NCBI GenBank assembly: GCA_022824225.1
Contig: JAJEAH010000005.1
Coordinates: 1-64,000 of the forward strand
Direction of reading: 5' to 3'
Source: Chloroflexota bacterium
Lineage (GTDB): Bacteria; Chloroflexota; UBA11872; VXOZ01
Length of the DNA: 64,000 bases
The notes beneath the pieces were generated by a model. That model was not told the DNA's origin, ran no database searches, and saw only the letters and a list, made by a program, of their open reading frames with translations. The position numbers and the translations under genes were made by a program. Below are positions 45,103 to 55,321 of the stretch, piece by piece; positions within the stretch are counted from its first letter, which is position 1, and every line of letters starts with the position of its first letter.

Positions 45103-45984
45103 ATGAGTCGCCGGGCCTTGCGCAAGCAGCTTATCGAATCCATTGAGTTGGGCGCGATGGACCGGGTTGCCGAGATCGCGGCGCTCGATCCGGGCATCGT
45201 CAATGCGGCGAATTCTCACGGGCACGTTCCCCTCGGCGCGGCCATCGGCGCCGGCTGCCTCCAGCGCGTGAAGGCGCTGGTTGACCTAGGCGCTGACCCG
45301 CATCATGTCTATCACGGTCGCTCCCTGCTGGATGCGGCGGCCTACGCCGGTCATGAGGAGATATTTTGCTACCTTGTCTCCCTCGGCCTGCAGCCGACCG
45401 TCCACCACGCGGCGGCCATTGGCGATCTGCCCCGGCTGGCAGAGCTGCTGTCCGCGAATCCGGCACTGGGCAAGCCCACGGCGGCGGGGGGCCGCTGGCG
45501 CATCACACCGCTGCATGCGGCGGCGATCGCGGGCAATCAAGCGGCTGTGGAGTTTCTCTTGACGCAAAATGTTGCCGTGGATGCCGAAAACCACAACGGC
45601 CACACCGCCCTGGCGCTCTGCGTCGAGCATCATCGCGGCAACGCAAACGCGGCAATCGCGCGGTTGTTGCTGGCGCGCGGCGCGGACGTCAACGCCGCCG
45701 GCGGCCACCACGGCGGCACTGTGCTCCACCGCGCCGTGACGCATAACGACCGGCCTCTCGCGCGGCTGTTGCTGGAACGCGGCGCCGACCCCAACCGGCA
45801 GGACTTTTCGGGCAAGACGCCGCTCCACCACGCGGTAGCCAAGAACCGGCAACTCGTCACGCTCCTGCTCCGGCATGGCGCCAGCCTCGCGCCGCAGACC
45901 CGGGCCGGCGAGACTCCGCTGGCGTACGCGCGGCGCTTGCGCAAGCAGGCAATTGCGGTGTTGCTGGAGCGCGCGGCGCGCTGA
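45103..45984 (+). CDS. Ankyrin-repeat protein
   Basis: A 293-aa protein made of about eight ankyrin repeats. Recognisable units include HGHVPLGAAIGAGCLQRVKALVDLGAD, GRSLLDAAAYAGHEEIF, RITPLHAAAIAGNQAAVEFLL, and GKTPLHHAVAKNRQLVTLLLRHGA. No signal peptide. Such proteins mediate protein contacts. With the LRR protein it gives a eukaryotic-like protein set. Confidence 0.88.
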   Translation: MSRRALRKQLIESIELGAMDRVAEIAALDPGIVNAANSHGHVPLGAAIGAGCLQRVKALVDLGADPHHVYHGRSLLDAAAYAGHEEIFCYLVSLGLQPTVHHAAAIGDLPRLAELLSANPALGKPTAAGGRWRITPLHAAAIAGNQAAVEFLLTQNVAVDAENHNGHTALALCVEHHRGNANAAIARLLLARGADVNAAGGHHGGTVLHRAVTHNDRPLARLLLERGADPNRQDFSGKTPLHHAVAKNRQLVTLLLRHGASLAPQTRAGETPLAYARRLRKQAIAVLLERAAR

Positions 45985-46049
45985 GCGGCCGGGCGCCTCA
46001 ACCCCGCCCAAGGCGCGGTCACGCGCTTTTCCCCCCTGGGGCGGTGTGG

Positions 46050-46055
46050 TAGAAT
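46050..46055 (+). promoter_or_regulatory. Possible extended -10 for MBL-pyrG unit
   Basis: TGG-TAGAAT reads as an extended -10 box. It lies 67 nt upstream of the MBL-like start. No convincing -35 is present. Confidence 0.4.
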
Positions 46056-46121
46056 GCTCAAGGCCTTACTGTGCTCTTTCCCCTGTGATCGCTTCCTACC
46101 GCCTTTGGAGTGTAGATTGGC

Positions 46122-46778
46122 GTGGATATTTCCTGGTACGGCAACGGGTGTTTCCGGTTGCGCAGCCAGCTCGGGACGGTAATCACCGACCCGTATCCGC
46201 CCTCCTCCGCGCTTCGTCTTCCCAAGCTCAGCGCCGCCATTACCACTGTCAGTGAGACCGGTCTCTGTGACGCGACCGCCGTTGCGCAAGACGACAACGG
46301 CCACCTGCTCGATGGGCCGGGAGAGTATGAGATCGGCGGCATTTTCATTTTAGGCGTGCCGCTGCACACCCGCGGCCAGCCGCCGGTGACGGCGTTCGTG
46401 TTCGAGTTGGAAGGAATCGCGGTCTGCCACCTCGGCCTGCCGCGGCAGGCGCCCCCCGCCGCCCGTGTCGAGGACCTGGGCAGCGTGGACGTATTGCTCA
46501 TGCCCGTGGGCGGCCCGGAACGCATCGCCGTGCAGGCGATTGCCGATCTGGCCAGCGAACTCGAACCGAAAGCGCTGATACCCATGTACTACAGTTTGCC
46601 CGAGGCGCCCGACGACCGGTTCCATACCCTGGACCGCTTAGCCCATGAACTGGGCGTCAAACTGCCGGAATCCGAGACTTCGCTCAACACCCGGCGCAGA
46701 GGCGGACTCGGCCAGGGCACGCTAACGGTGTTGACGAGCAAGGCGCAGACCCGACGCGAGAGCGTAGCCCAGAAGTGA
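46122..46778 (+). CDS. MBL-fold protein lacking the metal-binding His motif
   Basis: A 218-aa protein with the overall pattern of MBL-fold hydrolases of the YtkL/UPF0173 type (DISWYGNGCFRLRSQLGTVITDPY; GPGEYEIGGIFILGV; AVCHLGLPRQ; LLMPVGG). The HxHxDH metal motif, expected after ITTVS, is replaced by ETGLCDA, so it is unlikely to be an active metalloenzyme. GTG start. The stop overlaps the pyrG start (GTGA), so expression is coupled to pyrG. Confidence 0.78.
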   Translation: MDISWYGNGCFRLRSQLGTVITDPYPPSSALRLPKLSAAITTVSETGLCDATAVAQDDNGHLLDGPGEYEIGGIFILGVPLHTRGQPPVTAFVFELEGIAVCHLGLPRQAPPAARVEDLGSVDVLLMPVGGPERIAVQAIADLASELEPKALIPMYYSLPEAPDDRFHTLDRLAHELGVKLPESETSLNTRRRGGLGQGTLTVLTSKAQTRRESVAQK

Positions 46779-48517
46779 GTAGACCTATGCCGGGAACAGG
46801 CCACACTGCCAAGCACATCTTCGTGACCGGCGGGGTCGTCTCGTCGGTTGGCAAGGGGGTTACGGTCGCCGCCATCGGCCGGCTGCTCAAGAGCCGGGGC
46901 ATCAGCGTCTCCATCCAGAAGCTCGACCCCTACTTCAACGTCGATCCCGGCACCATGAGTCCCTACCAGCACGGCGAGGTGTTCGTAACGGAAGACGGCG
47001 CGGAAACGGACCTGGACCTGGGCCACTACGAGCGGTTCATCGACGAGCACCTCACCCGGGCGAGCAATGTCACCGCCGGCCAGGTGTTCGAACACGTCAT
47101 AACAAAAGAACGGCGCGGCGACTACCTGGGCGGCACCGTGCAGATGATCCCCCACGTTACAAGTGAGATTCGCGAGCGCATCCTGCGTGTGGGCGAGACC
47201 AGCCAGGCCGACGTGGTGATCGTAGAGGTGGGCGGCACGGTGGGCGACATCGAGGGCCTGCCTTTCATCGAGAGCATCCGCCAACTGCGGCGCATCCTGG
47301 GTCGTGAGAACGTCTTCTACATTCACGTGACTCTGCTGCCGTACATAGGCTCTACCGGTGAGCTCAAGACAAAGCCCACCCAGCACAGCGTGCAGGAGTT
47401 GCGGCGGCTGGGCATCCAACCGGACATGGTCATCTGCCGCTCCGACTACGAGATGACGCCCGATCTGCGCGAAAAAGTGGCGCTCTTCTGCGACGTGGAC
47501 GAACAGGCCGTCATCCCCCTCGTCACGTTTTCATCCATCTATCAAGTGCCGCTGTACCTGGAGAATATCGGCCTCGGCGACCTGCTGGTACAGTCGCTGC
47601 GCTTGCCCCGGCGGGAGCCCGATCTCTCCGGTTGGGAGGAAATCGTACTGCACGCCAACAGCAACTACACGCCGTTGCAGGTTGCGATCGTGGGCAAGTA
47701 CACGGAATTGCCGGACGCGTACCTCAGCGTGGTGGAGGCGCTGGGCCACGCCTGCACCGCCAACAGCGTGAACCTGGAACTCACGTGGGTGAACGCCGAG
47801 GACGTGGAAGCGGACGGCCCGGAGGCGCATCTGGCCAACGTGCGCGGCATCCTGGTGCCGGGCGGTTTCGGCCCGCGCGGGATCGAAGGCAAGATCCAGG
47901 CGGCGCGCTACGCGCGGGAAAACGACATACCCTACCTCGGGCTCTGCCTGGGCCTGCAGGTGGCCGTGATCGAATTCGCCCGCGCGGTATTGGGTGACGC
48001 GGCCAACAGCACCGAGTTCGACCCGGAAACCCCGATCCCGGTGATCGACCAGATGGAGAGCCAGCGGGGCGTAACGAATAAGGGCGGCACCATGCGCCTG
48101 GGCGCGTATCGGTGCGATCTGACGGCGGGCACGATTGCCGCTGAAGCCTACGGCGAGTCCACGGTCTCGGAGCGGCATCGCCACCGCTGGGAGGTAAACA
48201 ATCGCTATGTGGCTGACCTGGCGGAACACGGCCTGCGGGTGAGCGGCGTCTGGCCGGAAGGCGGCTTGGTGGAAATCATGGAGCGCACCGACCATTCGTT
48301 CTTCTTGGGCTGCCAATTTCATCCGGAGTTCAAGTCGCGCCCCAACCGGCCCCACCCCCTCTTCGCGGCGTTCGTGCGCGCCGGCACGCAGGTCCACCTG
48401 GAAGGCGACCAAGAGCCGCTGCCCATCGATGCTGCAGATTCCGCAATGCCCGTAACTCCGGCGCTGGAGCGCAAAAGACCGGAGACGCCGGTACCCAGCG
48501 GCCATCTGTCGCGGTAG
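46775..48517 (+). CDS. pyrG: CTP synthase PyrG
   Basis: A 580-aa enzyme converting UTP to CTP with glutamine. The synthetase domain has [14 protein letters not shown] and [20 protein letters not shown]; the C-terminal GATase domain has the nucleophile Cys in GLCLGLQ and the catalytic His-Glu in [12 protein letters not shown]. The start is GTG overlapping the MBL-like stop; an ATG four codons on is an alternative. A 45-residue Pro/Glu-rich tail extends past the usual end. Confidence 0.97.
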   Translation: MSRPMPGTGHTAKHIFVTGGVVSSVGKGVTVAAIGRLLKSRGISVSIQKLDPYFNVDPGTMSPYQHGEVFVTEDGAETDLDLGHYERFIDEHLTRASNVTAGQVFEHVITKERRGDYLGGTVQMIPHVTSEIRERILRVGETSQADVVIVEVGGTVGDIEGLPFIESIRQLRRILGRENVFYIHVTLLPYIGSTGELKTKPTQHSVQELRRLGIQPDMVICRSDYEMTPDLREKVALFCDVDEQAVIPLVTFSSIYQVPLYLENIGLGDLLVQSLRLPRREPDLSGWEEIVLHANSNYTPLQVAIVGKYTELPDAYLSVVEALGHACTANSVNLELTWVNAEDVEADGPEAHLANVRGILVPGGFGPRGIEGKIQAARYARENDIPYLGLCLGLQVAVIEFARAVLGDAANSTEFDPETPIPVIDQMESQRGVTNKGGTMRLGAYRCDLTAGTIAAEAYGESTVSERHRHRWEVNNRYVADLAEHGLRVSGVWPEGGLVEIMERTDHSFFLGCQFHPEFKSRPNRPHPLFAAFVRAGTQVHLEGDQEPLPIDAADSAMPVTPALERKRPETPVPSGHLSR

Positions 48518-48622
48518 GATCGGCCTTTCTCCCGTGCCCATTCGTCTGGCAACGAACCGCCATCCCCATTGGCTATGGCTGGGCCGCAAACGGCGCAAGT
48601 CCCGTGATGAGAATTTACCAGT

Positions 48623-48642
48623 ATGGTACACACTCGTACCAT
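48623..48642. promoter_or_regulatory. Palindromic operator candidate upstream of MFS gene
   Basis: ATGGTAC-ACACTC-GTACCAT is a perfect 7-bp dyad about 93 nt before the MFS exporter start. It is the size of a TetR- or MarR-type operator. No regulator gene is adjacent. Confidence 0.45.
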
Positions 48643-48735
48643 GCAGACTGCTTTTTCTCCCCGGCAGTGATTCGTGAGACTCGTATGAAACTGTGAGTCT
48701 TCACCGCTGCGTGGCGGCACAAGCAAAGTGCGCCC

Positions 48736-50001
48736 ATGCTGTTGCGTTTTACAGGTCTTTGGCGGCACCCCGACTTCATAAAGTTGTGGGTCGGCTCGAC
48801 CGTTTCCCGATTTGGCTCCCAGATCACGTTTCTCGCGCTGCCGCTCACGGCGGTGTTGGTGTTGGACGCGACGCCGGTACAGATGGGCATCCTCATGGCG
48901 ATGGGCACCGCCCCGGCGCTGGTATTCGGGCTGGGCGCGGGCGTATGGGTAGACCGGAGAAAAAAGCGCCCCCTCCTGATCGCCACGGACTACGGCCGCG
49001 CGCTCTTGCTGCTCGCAGTGCCGGTCTTAGCCGTACTGGGTCTGCTGCGCATGGAGTTCCTCTACGCCATTGCGCTGGGTCTTGGCATGCTGACGTTAGT
49101 CTTCGGTGTTGCCAGCCGCTCGCTGCTGCCGTCGCTGGTTGCTCGTGACGAGTTGGTGGAAGCGAACAGCAAGCTCGCCATCGGCCGCTCGGCAGCGGAA
49201 GTTGTCGCTCCCGGTGTCGGCGGCATCCTCGTGCAACTCTTCACGGCGCCCATCGCGCTCGTCATCGACGCCGTCAGCTTTGTAGCATCCGCTTTGGCAA
49301 TCCAGTCAATGCGTGCCCCGGAGCCAGAATCGGAGCCCTCCGAGGGTGGCGACGCCTTCCTGCGCGAAGCCTGGCGCGGACTGGACTTTGTTGGACGGAA
49401 CCGTGTGCTGTTGGCGATAGCGGGCGTGGTCGGCGGCATCGCGGTCTTCAATTCCATGTTCGAAGCCGTATGGCTGCTCTACGTCAGCAAGGACCTCGGC
49501 CTCGGGCCCGTGACCTTTGGCATCATGTTCTCCGTGGGCAGCGTTGGCTTCCTGGCGGGCGCGGTCGTGGCGGAACGATTGATAGAGTGGCTGGGAATCG
49601 GACGCGCCATCGTGATCGGCGTCGTGCTGGCGGGACTCAGTGATCTGGCCACGCCTCTCGTGGGGGGATCGGTGGTCGCCATCGTCATTGTGCTTACTGT
49701 GGCGAGCTTCATTTTCGGCATCGGCGCCACGATCTACGGCATTGCCCAGGAGAGCCTGCGCATGGCGGCAACGCCGCAATCCCTCCAGGGGCGCATGCAC
49801 GGCGTCATGAATACCCTCGGCATGGGGCTGATACCGATTGGCGCGCTCATCGGCGGGTTCCTGGGTGAGACCATTGGGATGCGTCCCACACTGTTTCTGG
49901 CCGCCGGGGGCGAACTCGCCGCCGTGCTTTGGCTGCTGCTCACGCCCGTGTGGAAACTGCGTGACCTGCCAAGCCAGGCGGACAACGAGAGCGAACCCTA
50001 A
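48736..50001 (+). CDS. MFS transporter (efflux type)
   Basis: A 421-aa major facilitator protein with about 12 hydrophobic helices. The loop LGAGVWVDRRKKRPLLIATDYGRALLL is the typical loop 2-3 motif of efflux MFS (EntS-like). Other cues are SRSLLPSLVARDELVEANSKL and GRMHGVMNTLGMGLIPIGALIGG. Function probably export of a drug or metabolite. It is preceded by the dyad at 48623. Confidence 0.9.
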   Translation: MLLRFTGLWRHPDFIKLWVGSTVSRFGSQITFLALPLTAVLVLDATPVQMGILMAMGTAPALVFGLGAGVWVDRRKKRPLLIATDYGRALLLLAVPVLAVLGLLRMEFLYAIALGLGMLTLVFGVASRSLLPSLVARDELVEANSKLAIGRSAAEVVAPGVGGILVQLFTAPIALVIDAVSFVASALAIQSMRAPEPESEPSEGGDAFLREAWRGLDFVGRNRVLLAIAGVVGGIAVFNSMFEAVWLLYVSKDLGLGPVTFGIMFSVGSVGFLAGAVVAERLIEWLGIGRAIVIGVVLAGLSDLATPLVGGSVVAIVIVLTVASFIFGIGATIYGIAQESLRMAATPQSLQGRMHGVMNTLGMGLIPIGALIGGFLGETIGMRPTLFLAAGGELAAVLWLLLTPVWKLRDLPSQADNESEP

Positions 50002-50346
50002 ACCGCTGCGATATCAATGTCCAGCCGCGATCGTCCAGATGTGGACTCTGCGCTAGACTCCGGTACGCAGGCCCGCAACCTGCGGCAGCGCAGCCTGCGC
50101 CAATGCAGGGCCGGTCCCCGGTAGCGCAGGTTTGTAACCTGCGGCGGCAAAACCCACACCCACCATAGAATGTCCCCGGCAGCGCAGGTTCGCACCAGAC
50201 GTGCGCGTAACCTGCGTCCCCTCCCAGACCCCGCGCGTCCCAAGGGCAAACCCAGGCACATATTCGCACGCGCAGATCGAGTCTTTGCCGACAAGTACGT
50301 ATATACTCCTTACAAACCGGCAGTCACTCAAAGCGCAGGTGCAATC
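50002..50346. repeat. Intergenic region with R3 repeats
   Basis: A clean R3 copy (GTAGCGCAGGTTTGTAACCT-GCG) is at 50121-50143, a degenerate one near 50061-50085 and another near 50178-50216. No gene is supported. Confidence 0.65.
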
Positions 50347-51372
50347 ATGCAAGAACTCGGTGTAGCTGTTATCGGCTTTGGCGTGGGGCGCAGTCACATG
50401 CGCGCGTACCGGGAGATCCCCGGCGTGCGGCTGGTCGTGCTGTGCGATACCGACGAGGAGCGGCTGGCGCAAGCGCGGCAGGAATTCGACGGCATCGAGA
50501 CCACCAGCGACGTGGAAGCAGCCGTCAGCCGCGACGACGTGCACGTGGTCTCCGTGTGCACGCCCGACCACCTGCACTACGAACACTGTCTCGCCGCCCT
50601 CGCCCACGGCAAGCACATTCTGTGCGAGAAGCCCATGACCGTCAGCGAGCCGCATGCTTGGGACCTGGTGCGGCGAGTCAGAGAGGCTGACGTGCGCTTT
50701 GCCGTCGGTAACGTCAACCGTTTTGTGCCGCAATTCGCGGCCATCCACCAATTTGTGGAAGAAGGTCGGCTGGGCGAACTCTTCTTTGTCGAAAGCGACT
50801 ACATCCACGACATGCGCGGGGTCTACCAGCGCACGCCGTGGCGCAAAGATGCCGCCAACCCGCAGAACGCATGGTACGGCGGCGGCGTGCACCCCATGGA
50901 CCTCGTGCGCTGGATTGCCGGCGACGTGGCGGAAATCACCCTCTACGCCAATAAGTGCGCCAGCACCCCGGAGTTTCCCCTGCCGGATACGTACATCAGC
51001 ATCCTCAAATTCGCGAACGGCTGCCTGGGCAAGGTGTGGGAGACCTCCGCTATCCGCCGCGTGCCGGGGCACGTGGTGAACTTCAACGCCTACGGCGCGG
51101 AAGGCACCATGCTCACCAACACGTTGGAGATGGAGGCGAAACTCTGGCTGAACTGGGGCGTGGACGGTCTGGCGGACGCCCAGACCATGCCGTTCCGCCG
51201 CACCATCGGCCATCCGGTGCTGGACGAATTGACGCATTTGGTCGACTGCATCCGCAGCGGCGCAACGCCGCTGGTGGATGCCCTGGAAGGCGCCAAGACC
51301 GTAGCCACCCTGGCGGCGGGCCTGCGGTCTGCGGAGAGCGGCAAGCCCGAACGCGTCAATTCTGGGCCGTGA
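50347..51372 (+). CDS. Gfo/Idh/MocA family oxidoreductase
   Basis: A 341-aa protein with the Rossmann motif GVAVIGFGVGRSHM, canonical LCEKPMTVSE, and the downstream substrate His in GGGVHPMDLVRW. Members are NAD-dependent sugar or inositol dehydrogenases. It is a paralogue of the 18963 gene but retains the EKP Glu. Start ATG before QELGVAV; the upstream frame overlaps repeats. Confidence 0.88.
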   Translation: MQELGVAVIGFGVGRSHMRAYREIPGVRLVVLCDTDEERLAQARQEFDGIETTSDVEAAVSRDDVHVVSVCTPDHLHYEHCLAALAHGKHILCEKPMTVSEPHAWDLVRRVREADVRFAVGNVNRFVPQFAAIHQFVEEGRLGELFFVESDYIHDMRGVYQRTPWRKDAANPQNAWYGGGVHPMDLVRWIAGDVAEITLYANKCASTPEFPLPDTYISILKFANGCLGKVWETSAIRRVPGHVVNFNAYGAEGTMLTNTLEMEAKLWLNWGVDGLADAQTMPFRRTIGHPVLDELTHLVDCIRSGATPLVDALEGAKTVATLAAGLRSAESGKPERVNSGP

Positions 51373-51486
51373 ACCCTGGCGGGAGCAACCGTTTCCCCCA
51401 CGGGACGCCGCGCATAACCGCGCAAATTGCCTCGCGCCGCGGCTAGGAGTCTCCCGCCCAGGCCGGGCAGCGCGCCCGGCGCGGGA

Positions 51487-52806
51487 CTAGGCAAGCGCGC
51501 CGGCGATGCGGAGCGCCGCGTCCACCAGCAGGCCCTCAACGCGTGGCTGATAGGGGGCCGGCAGGTGGTAGAACCGGTGGGAGCGCGACGGCTCGTAGCC
51601 GCCTTCGGCGTACGATTCCTCGGTGCATACATAGCCGATAGTGGCATTCGTGTAGCCAAGGGTCCACGCCGCTTGCCCCACGTGGTTGGCGGTGAGCGCC
51701 GCCTCGATCTGCTGGCCGATCTCCAGGAACACCTCCGCGCCCAAGCCCACCAGCCACAGGCCGCCGATGCGGAAGACCTGCACGGGAAAGTCTACGCTCG
51801 TTGGCAGCGCCTCGCCGCGACTGAGGATTGCCTGCATAGAGTCGAGCCATAGTTGGGAAAAGCCGTCGTTGTTCGCCGCGGCTTCCCGGCGCAGGCGCGC
51901 CAGGGAGTCGGCGTCCGGCGGCGTCTGCAAGGGTAAGGCTACCATCTCGTGGGCCGTCTTGATAGGGTAGCCCACCACCATCGCGGCTTCCCGGGCGGCG
52001 CGGGCGGCCAGCGCGCCGATGCCGCGTCCGTGGATGTCGATCTCCGCGCCGCTGCACGGATGGAAGCTCGTCCCGTCCGGCGCGATCACGCGCACGCGCA
52101 TGTTGCCGGCGCACCCTTGCAGAAAGCCCACCACCGGCGCGCCCCGGTCGGCGAATTGCCGTTCCACTTCCTGCCGGGCGGCGGCGACGTAATCGCCGTT
52201 CACGACAGGCTCTCGGTAGGCAAAGCCGGTGGGATGGAACGCCACGGAAAAGAGCATGGCTACCACCGACCCGTCCAGCCGTTCGCAACGCAGCGCCCGC
52301 ACGCGTTGGTCCACGTTGCCGTCGTAGTTTGGTCCCAACACGACGTCGTTGCCCTCTTGCCGCCGCCGGTTGACGGCAAATGTGCCGCTCGCGTCACCCA
52401 GGCGTAGGGCCACCGGTTCCAGGTTGGCGTCGGCGCGGGTCACGGCATCGGCCAGCGACTGAACCAAGCCCTGATAGTAGCCTTGGTCGATTTCGTCGGG
52501 CAGGTCTTGCAGGATTGCCGGGCCGAAGTGGTTGTGGGCGGCATTGATCATCACGTTGGCGCCGGGGATGTCCGTCTGCTGCGCCACGCGCTCGCGCACC
52601 GCGTTCACCAACACGGAATCCAAGCCCAGCACGTCGAGGCCGACGATGGCCACTTTCTGCGCGCCGTCGCCGAGCACCACGGCGGTCGCGTAGAGATCGT
52701 GGAGTACGCTCTCCACTCGCAGGTCGGCCCTGCTTGACTGAAAGGCGCTGCCCAAAGGCGGCGTGATCGCCGCCTTCGCGCCGCCGGCCGTGAGTTCCAT
52801 CGCCAT
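51487..52806 (-). CDS. Neutral/alkaline ceramidase-like hydrolase
   Basis: A 439-aa protein resembling the N-terminal domain of neutral/alkaline ceramidases: AAITPPLG at the start, MINAAHNHFGPAI with the conserved His-x-His, HPTGFAYREPVVNGDYVAAARQEVER, and GFLQGCAGNMRVR. No signal peptide is apparent and it is much shorter than real ceramidases (about 650-750 aa), so the true substrate may differ. GAGGAG precedes the ATG. Confidence 0.8.
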   Translation of the reverse strand: MAMELTAGGAKAAITPPLGSAFQSSRADLRVESVLHDLYATAVVLGDGAQKVAIVGLDVLGLDSVLVNAVRERVAQQTDIPGANVMINAAHNHFGPAILQDLPDEIDQGYYQGLVQSLADAVTRADANLEPVALRLGDASGTFAVNRRRQEGNDVVLGPNYDGNVDQRVRALRCERLDGSVVAMLFSVAFHPTGFAYREPVVNGDYVAAARQEVERQFADRGAPVVGFLQGCAGNMRVRVIAPDGTSFHPCSGAEIDIHGRGIGALAARAAREAAMVVGYPIKTAHEMVALPLQTPPDADSLARLRREAAANNDGFSQLWLDSMQAILSRGEALPTSVDFPVQVFRIGGLWLVGLGAEVFLEIGQQIEAALTANHVGQAAWTLGYTNATIGYVCTEESYAEGGYEPSRSHRFYHLPAPYQPRVEGLLVDAALRIAGALA

Positions 52807-52926
52807 AGCTGCTCCTCGCTTTGCGGGGGACACCGTGCACCGTCAGCATACCAAGCGGGGCCGTCCAGCGGCTGCTGCGGCTCGCCGCTTTAGGCGTGAA
52901 AAGCGGCGGTGCAGTTCCGGCGCGGC

Positions 52927-54180
52927 CTATGCCAAGCCCGCCGTGGCTTCCCAAGCCGGGTCGGCGCTGAAGCGATCGTCGATTGGCGTATAGTCGCGCG
53001 GGTAGATTTCCAGGTGGGCGGTCGCCGGGCGGTCCGGGTCTCTGCTCACCGCGAGTCTGCCCTCTTTGAAGACATAACGCACGTTGGCGTAGTTGACCAG
53101 GACCTGAATGTCGCTGGTGGGATCGCCGTCGACTACCACCACGTCGGCCAGCTTGCCCTCTTCCAGTGTGCCGAGCTTGTCGTCAATATGCATGGCTTCA
53201 GCCGAACCCTTGGTGGCTACGCCAATGGCATCCAGCGGGCTGAGACCGCAGCCGACGAACTCCTGGAGCTCGAAGCCGCTGTCCCAGATGTCCCAGGGCG
53301 GCGTGCTGGGGCAGTCCGTGCCCAGACCCATCTTCACGCCCATCTTGTGCGCCAGGCGCACGCCCTCGCGGTGCACGTGGTAGGCCTCGCCCATCTTGCG
53401 CGTTTCCCACGGGCGTCCCGCGCCGTACTTGATCGCCATGTTCTGCCGGGACGTAACCCGCAGCGTGGGCACGAAGAAGAGGTCGTTATCCAGAATGCCC
53501 TGCAGGGCTTTCTCGTCGATGAGCGCGCCGTGGTGAATCTGATCGCAGCCGGCTTGTACAGCCATATCCAGGCCCGGTTGCGTGTGGCAGTGCACCACCA
53601 CGAGCCGCCCGACGCTGTGCGCCTCGTCTACCAGGGCATCCAGCTCTTCCTGGGTGTAGTCCAGCCACCAGGTCTCTTCGTCCTCCGACCAGAAGCCGCC
53701 GCTGGCCGCCGTCTTGATGAAGTCCACCTTGGCCTGCACCATCTCGCGCACGGCCTTGCGCACTTCCCACGGGCCATCGGCAACACGGCCCCGCACGTGG
53801 CCGTTGGTGCAATCCACCACCGCGCCCACCAGCAGCCGGGCGCACTCCGGGAACCAGCCGTCGGCAATCGCCTGGCGGCAGTCCGTCGAGGCGGGCGGCA
53901 TGGTGCCGGCCACGTGGGCGATGGTCGTAAAACCGGCCAGCAGGGACTTGCGCAGCTTCTGCAGCGATTGGTACGGCCCCCGCAGGTGCACGTGCAGGTC
54001 CATCATGCCGGGCAAAATGCTCGCGCCCGCAACGTCGATGACCTGGGCCTCCGGGGGGATATCCACATCCGTACCCACAGCCTCGATGCGGTTATCCACA
54101 ATGAGGACTGCGCCATCCACAAGCGGCGGTCCGCCGTTGCCGTCGATGATCCTGCCGTTAGTGAGCGCTGTAGTTGCCAC
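52927..54180 (-). CDS. Amidohydrolase (imidazolonepropionase-like)
   Basis: A 417-aa metal-dependent hydrolase of the amidohydrolase superfamily. Metal ligands appear as ILPGMMDLHVHLRGP, K in FIKTAASGG, HCHTQPG, HHGALI and LGTDCPSTPP. The GTG is chosen as start because AAGGAG lies 9 nt upstream; the ATG at 54189 overlaps that site. It is separated from the ceramidase-like gene by 120 nt on the same strand. Confidence 0.88.
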   Translation of the reverse strand: MATTALTNGRIIDGNGGPPLVDGAVLIVDNRIEAVGTDVDIPPEAQVIDVAGASILPGMMDLHVHLRGPYQSLQKLRKSLLAGFTTIAHVAGTMPPASTDCRQAIADGWFPECARLLVGAVVDCTNGHVRGRVADGPWEVRKAVREMVQAKVDFIKTAASGGFWSEDEETWWLDYTQEELDALVDEAHSVGRLVVVHCHTQPGLDMAVQAGCDQIHHGALIDEKALQGILDNDLFFVPTLRVTSRQNMAIKYGAGRPWETRKMGEAYHVHREGVRLAHKMGVKMGLGTDCPSTPPWDIWDSGFELQEFVGCGLSPLDAIGVATKGSAEAMHIDDKLGTLEEGKLADVVVVDGDPTSDIQVLVNYANVRYVFKEGRLAVSRDPDRPATAHLEIYPRDYTPIDDRFSADPAWEATAGLA

Positions 54181-54329
54181 GGTATGCATCTCCTTGCCGC
54201 GTCGTGTATGTACTGTCAATCTCTTTGGGGGGTCTTCCGTGTTCGATGTGTATAGTGCGTGCCAGCGTGCCTGTTCCGAGCCTGTTGCAGGGCAGTAGAA
54301 CCCAAAACCACGTGTCCCTGTGAAACGTG

Positions 54330-55142
54330 CTAGCGATGCTCTGCGTTCGTGCCGGCCAGTGGCTGCCCCCAGATGATGTCGGTCGTTACGTCAAAAGTGA
54401 GAATATCTCCGTCCGCAAAGGGAGTTACCAGTTCGCGGACGGCGGCATCGAAAGCACTGGCGGCGGGCGCGTCCATGCGCTGCCGTGAGAAGCCGTTGCG
54501 CGCGTGGAACAACTCGACGTACTGATCAACAGGCATGGTGTATTCCTGCGGCGCCGTGCGCTTGCGGCCCACCTTCGCGAAAAGTTGCCGGCGCTCAAGT
54601 TCGTCAAGCAAATTGTATGGCTGGAAGTCCTGATTCGTCGAGTACCTGGGGATAATCCGATTGAGATCGTCTACCCAAGGCACGGTTGCGATCCCGCGTC
54701 CGCCCACGATCGCTAGGTACCCATGGTCAGAGAGGGCAACGGCCATCTGCGGCAGGACCGTATACCAATCCATCCAGTGGAGGCTTGCGCCGGTCACAAT
54801 CAGGCTGTAGCGGGAGTCGTAAGCGAAATCCTCCGCACTCTGACACACCCACCTGATATTCGGTCGGTCGCCGCCGGCGCGAGCCCGGCCAATCTCGATC
54901 ATGGCCGCCGACGGGTCCACGGCGTCGACGCGCTCCACTAATGCCGCCAGCGGCCGCGCCACGTCGCCGGTCCCGCATCCCATGTCCAGTACAAGGCGCG
55001 GTTCGTCTTGGGTCAGCCCGGCAAGCAACTGGAAGAGTTCAGGCGCGTAGGGCGGATAGTTGACGTAAGCCGCAGCCACGCTGCGATCCTTGAACTGATC
55101 CGCGTATTCCGGCCCGAGATGTTTGGGCTTGGGGATAGTCAC
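54330..55142 (-). CDS. Class I SAM-dependent methyltransferase
   Basis: A 270-aa methyltransferase. Motif I LVLDMGCGTGDVARPL, motif II acidic AVDPSAAMIE, and the LIVTGASLHWMDW post-motif segment are visible. GTG start. It lacks neighbours hinting at a substrate; small-molecule methylation is likely. Confidence 0.85.
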   Translation of the reverse strand: MTIPKPKHLGPEYADQFKDRSVAAAYVNYPPYAPELFQLLAGLTQDEPRLVLDMGCGTGDVARPLAALVERVDAVDPSAAMIEIGRARAGGDRPNIRWVCQSAEDFAYDSRYSLIVTGASLHWMDWYTVLPQMAVALSDHGYLAIVGGRGIATVPWVDDLNRIIPRYSTNQDFQPYNLLDELERRQLFAKVGRKRTAPQEYTMPVDQYVELFHARNGFSRQRMDAPAASAFDAAVRELVTPFADGDILTFDVTTDIIWGQPLAGTNAEHR

Positions 55143-55321
55143 TGTCTGCCCCCAGACGTACAGATCCGGAGGCCCTTTGCCTGAGGAGTCTCATACAGAC
55201 CCATTCAACGCCTATGGCCCGCTTCCGTGCAAAGACCCATCAGGTCCTGGTTACCGATTCAGAACGATTCTCAGCGTGATAGATATCGATTTCGTCCGGT
55301 TTGGTCGAACATACACTACAA

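Noticed and set aside
53714-54298. 194-aa plus-strand ORF opposite the amidohydrolase
   Set aside because: Complement of the amidohydrolase metal-site region with no own ribosome site or features.
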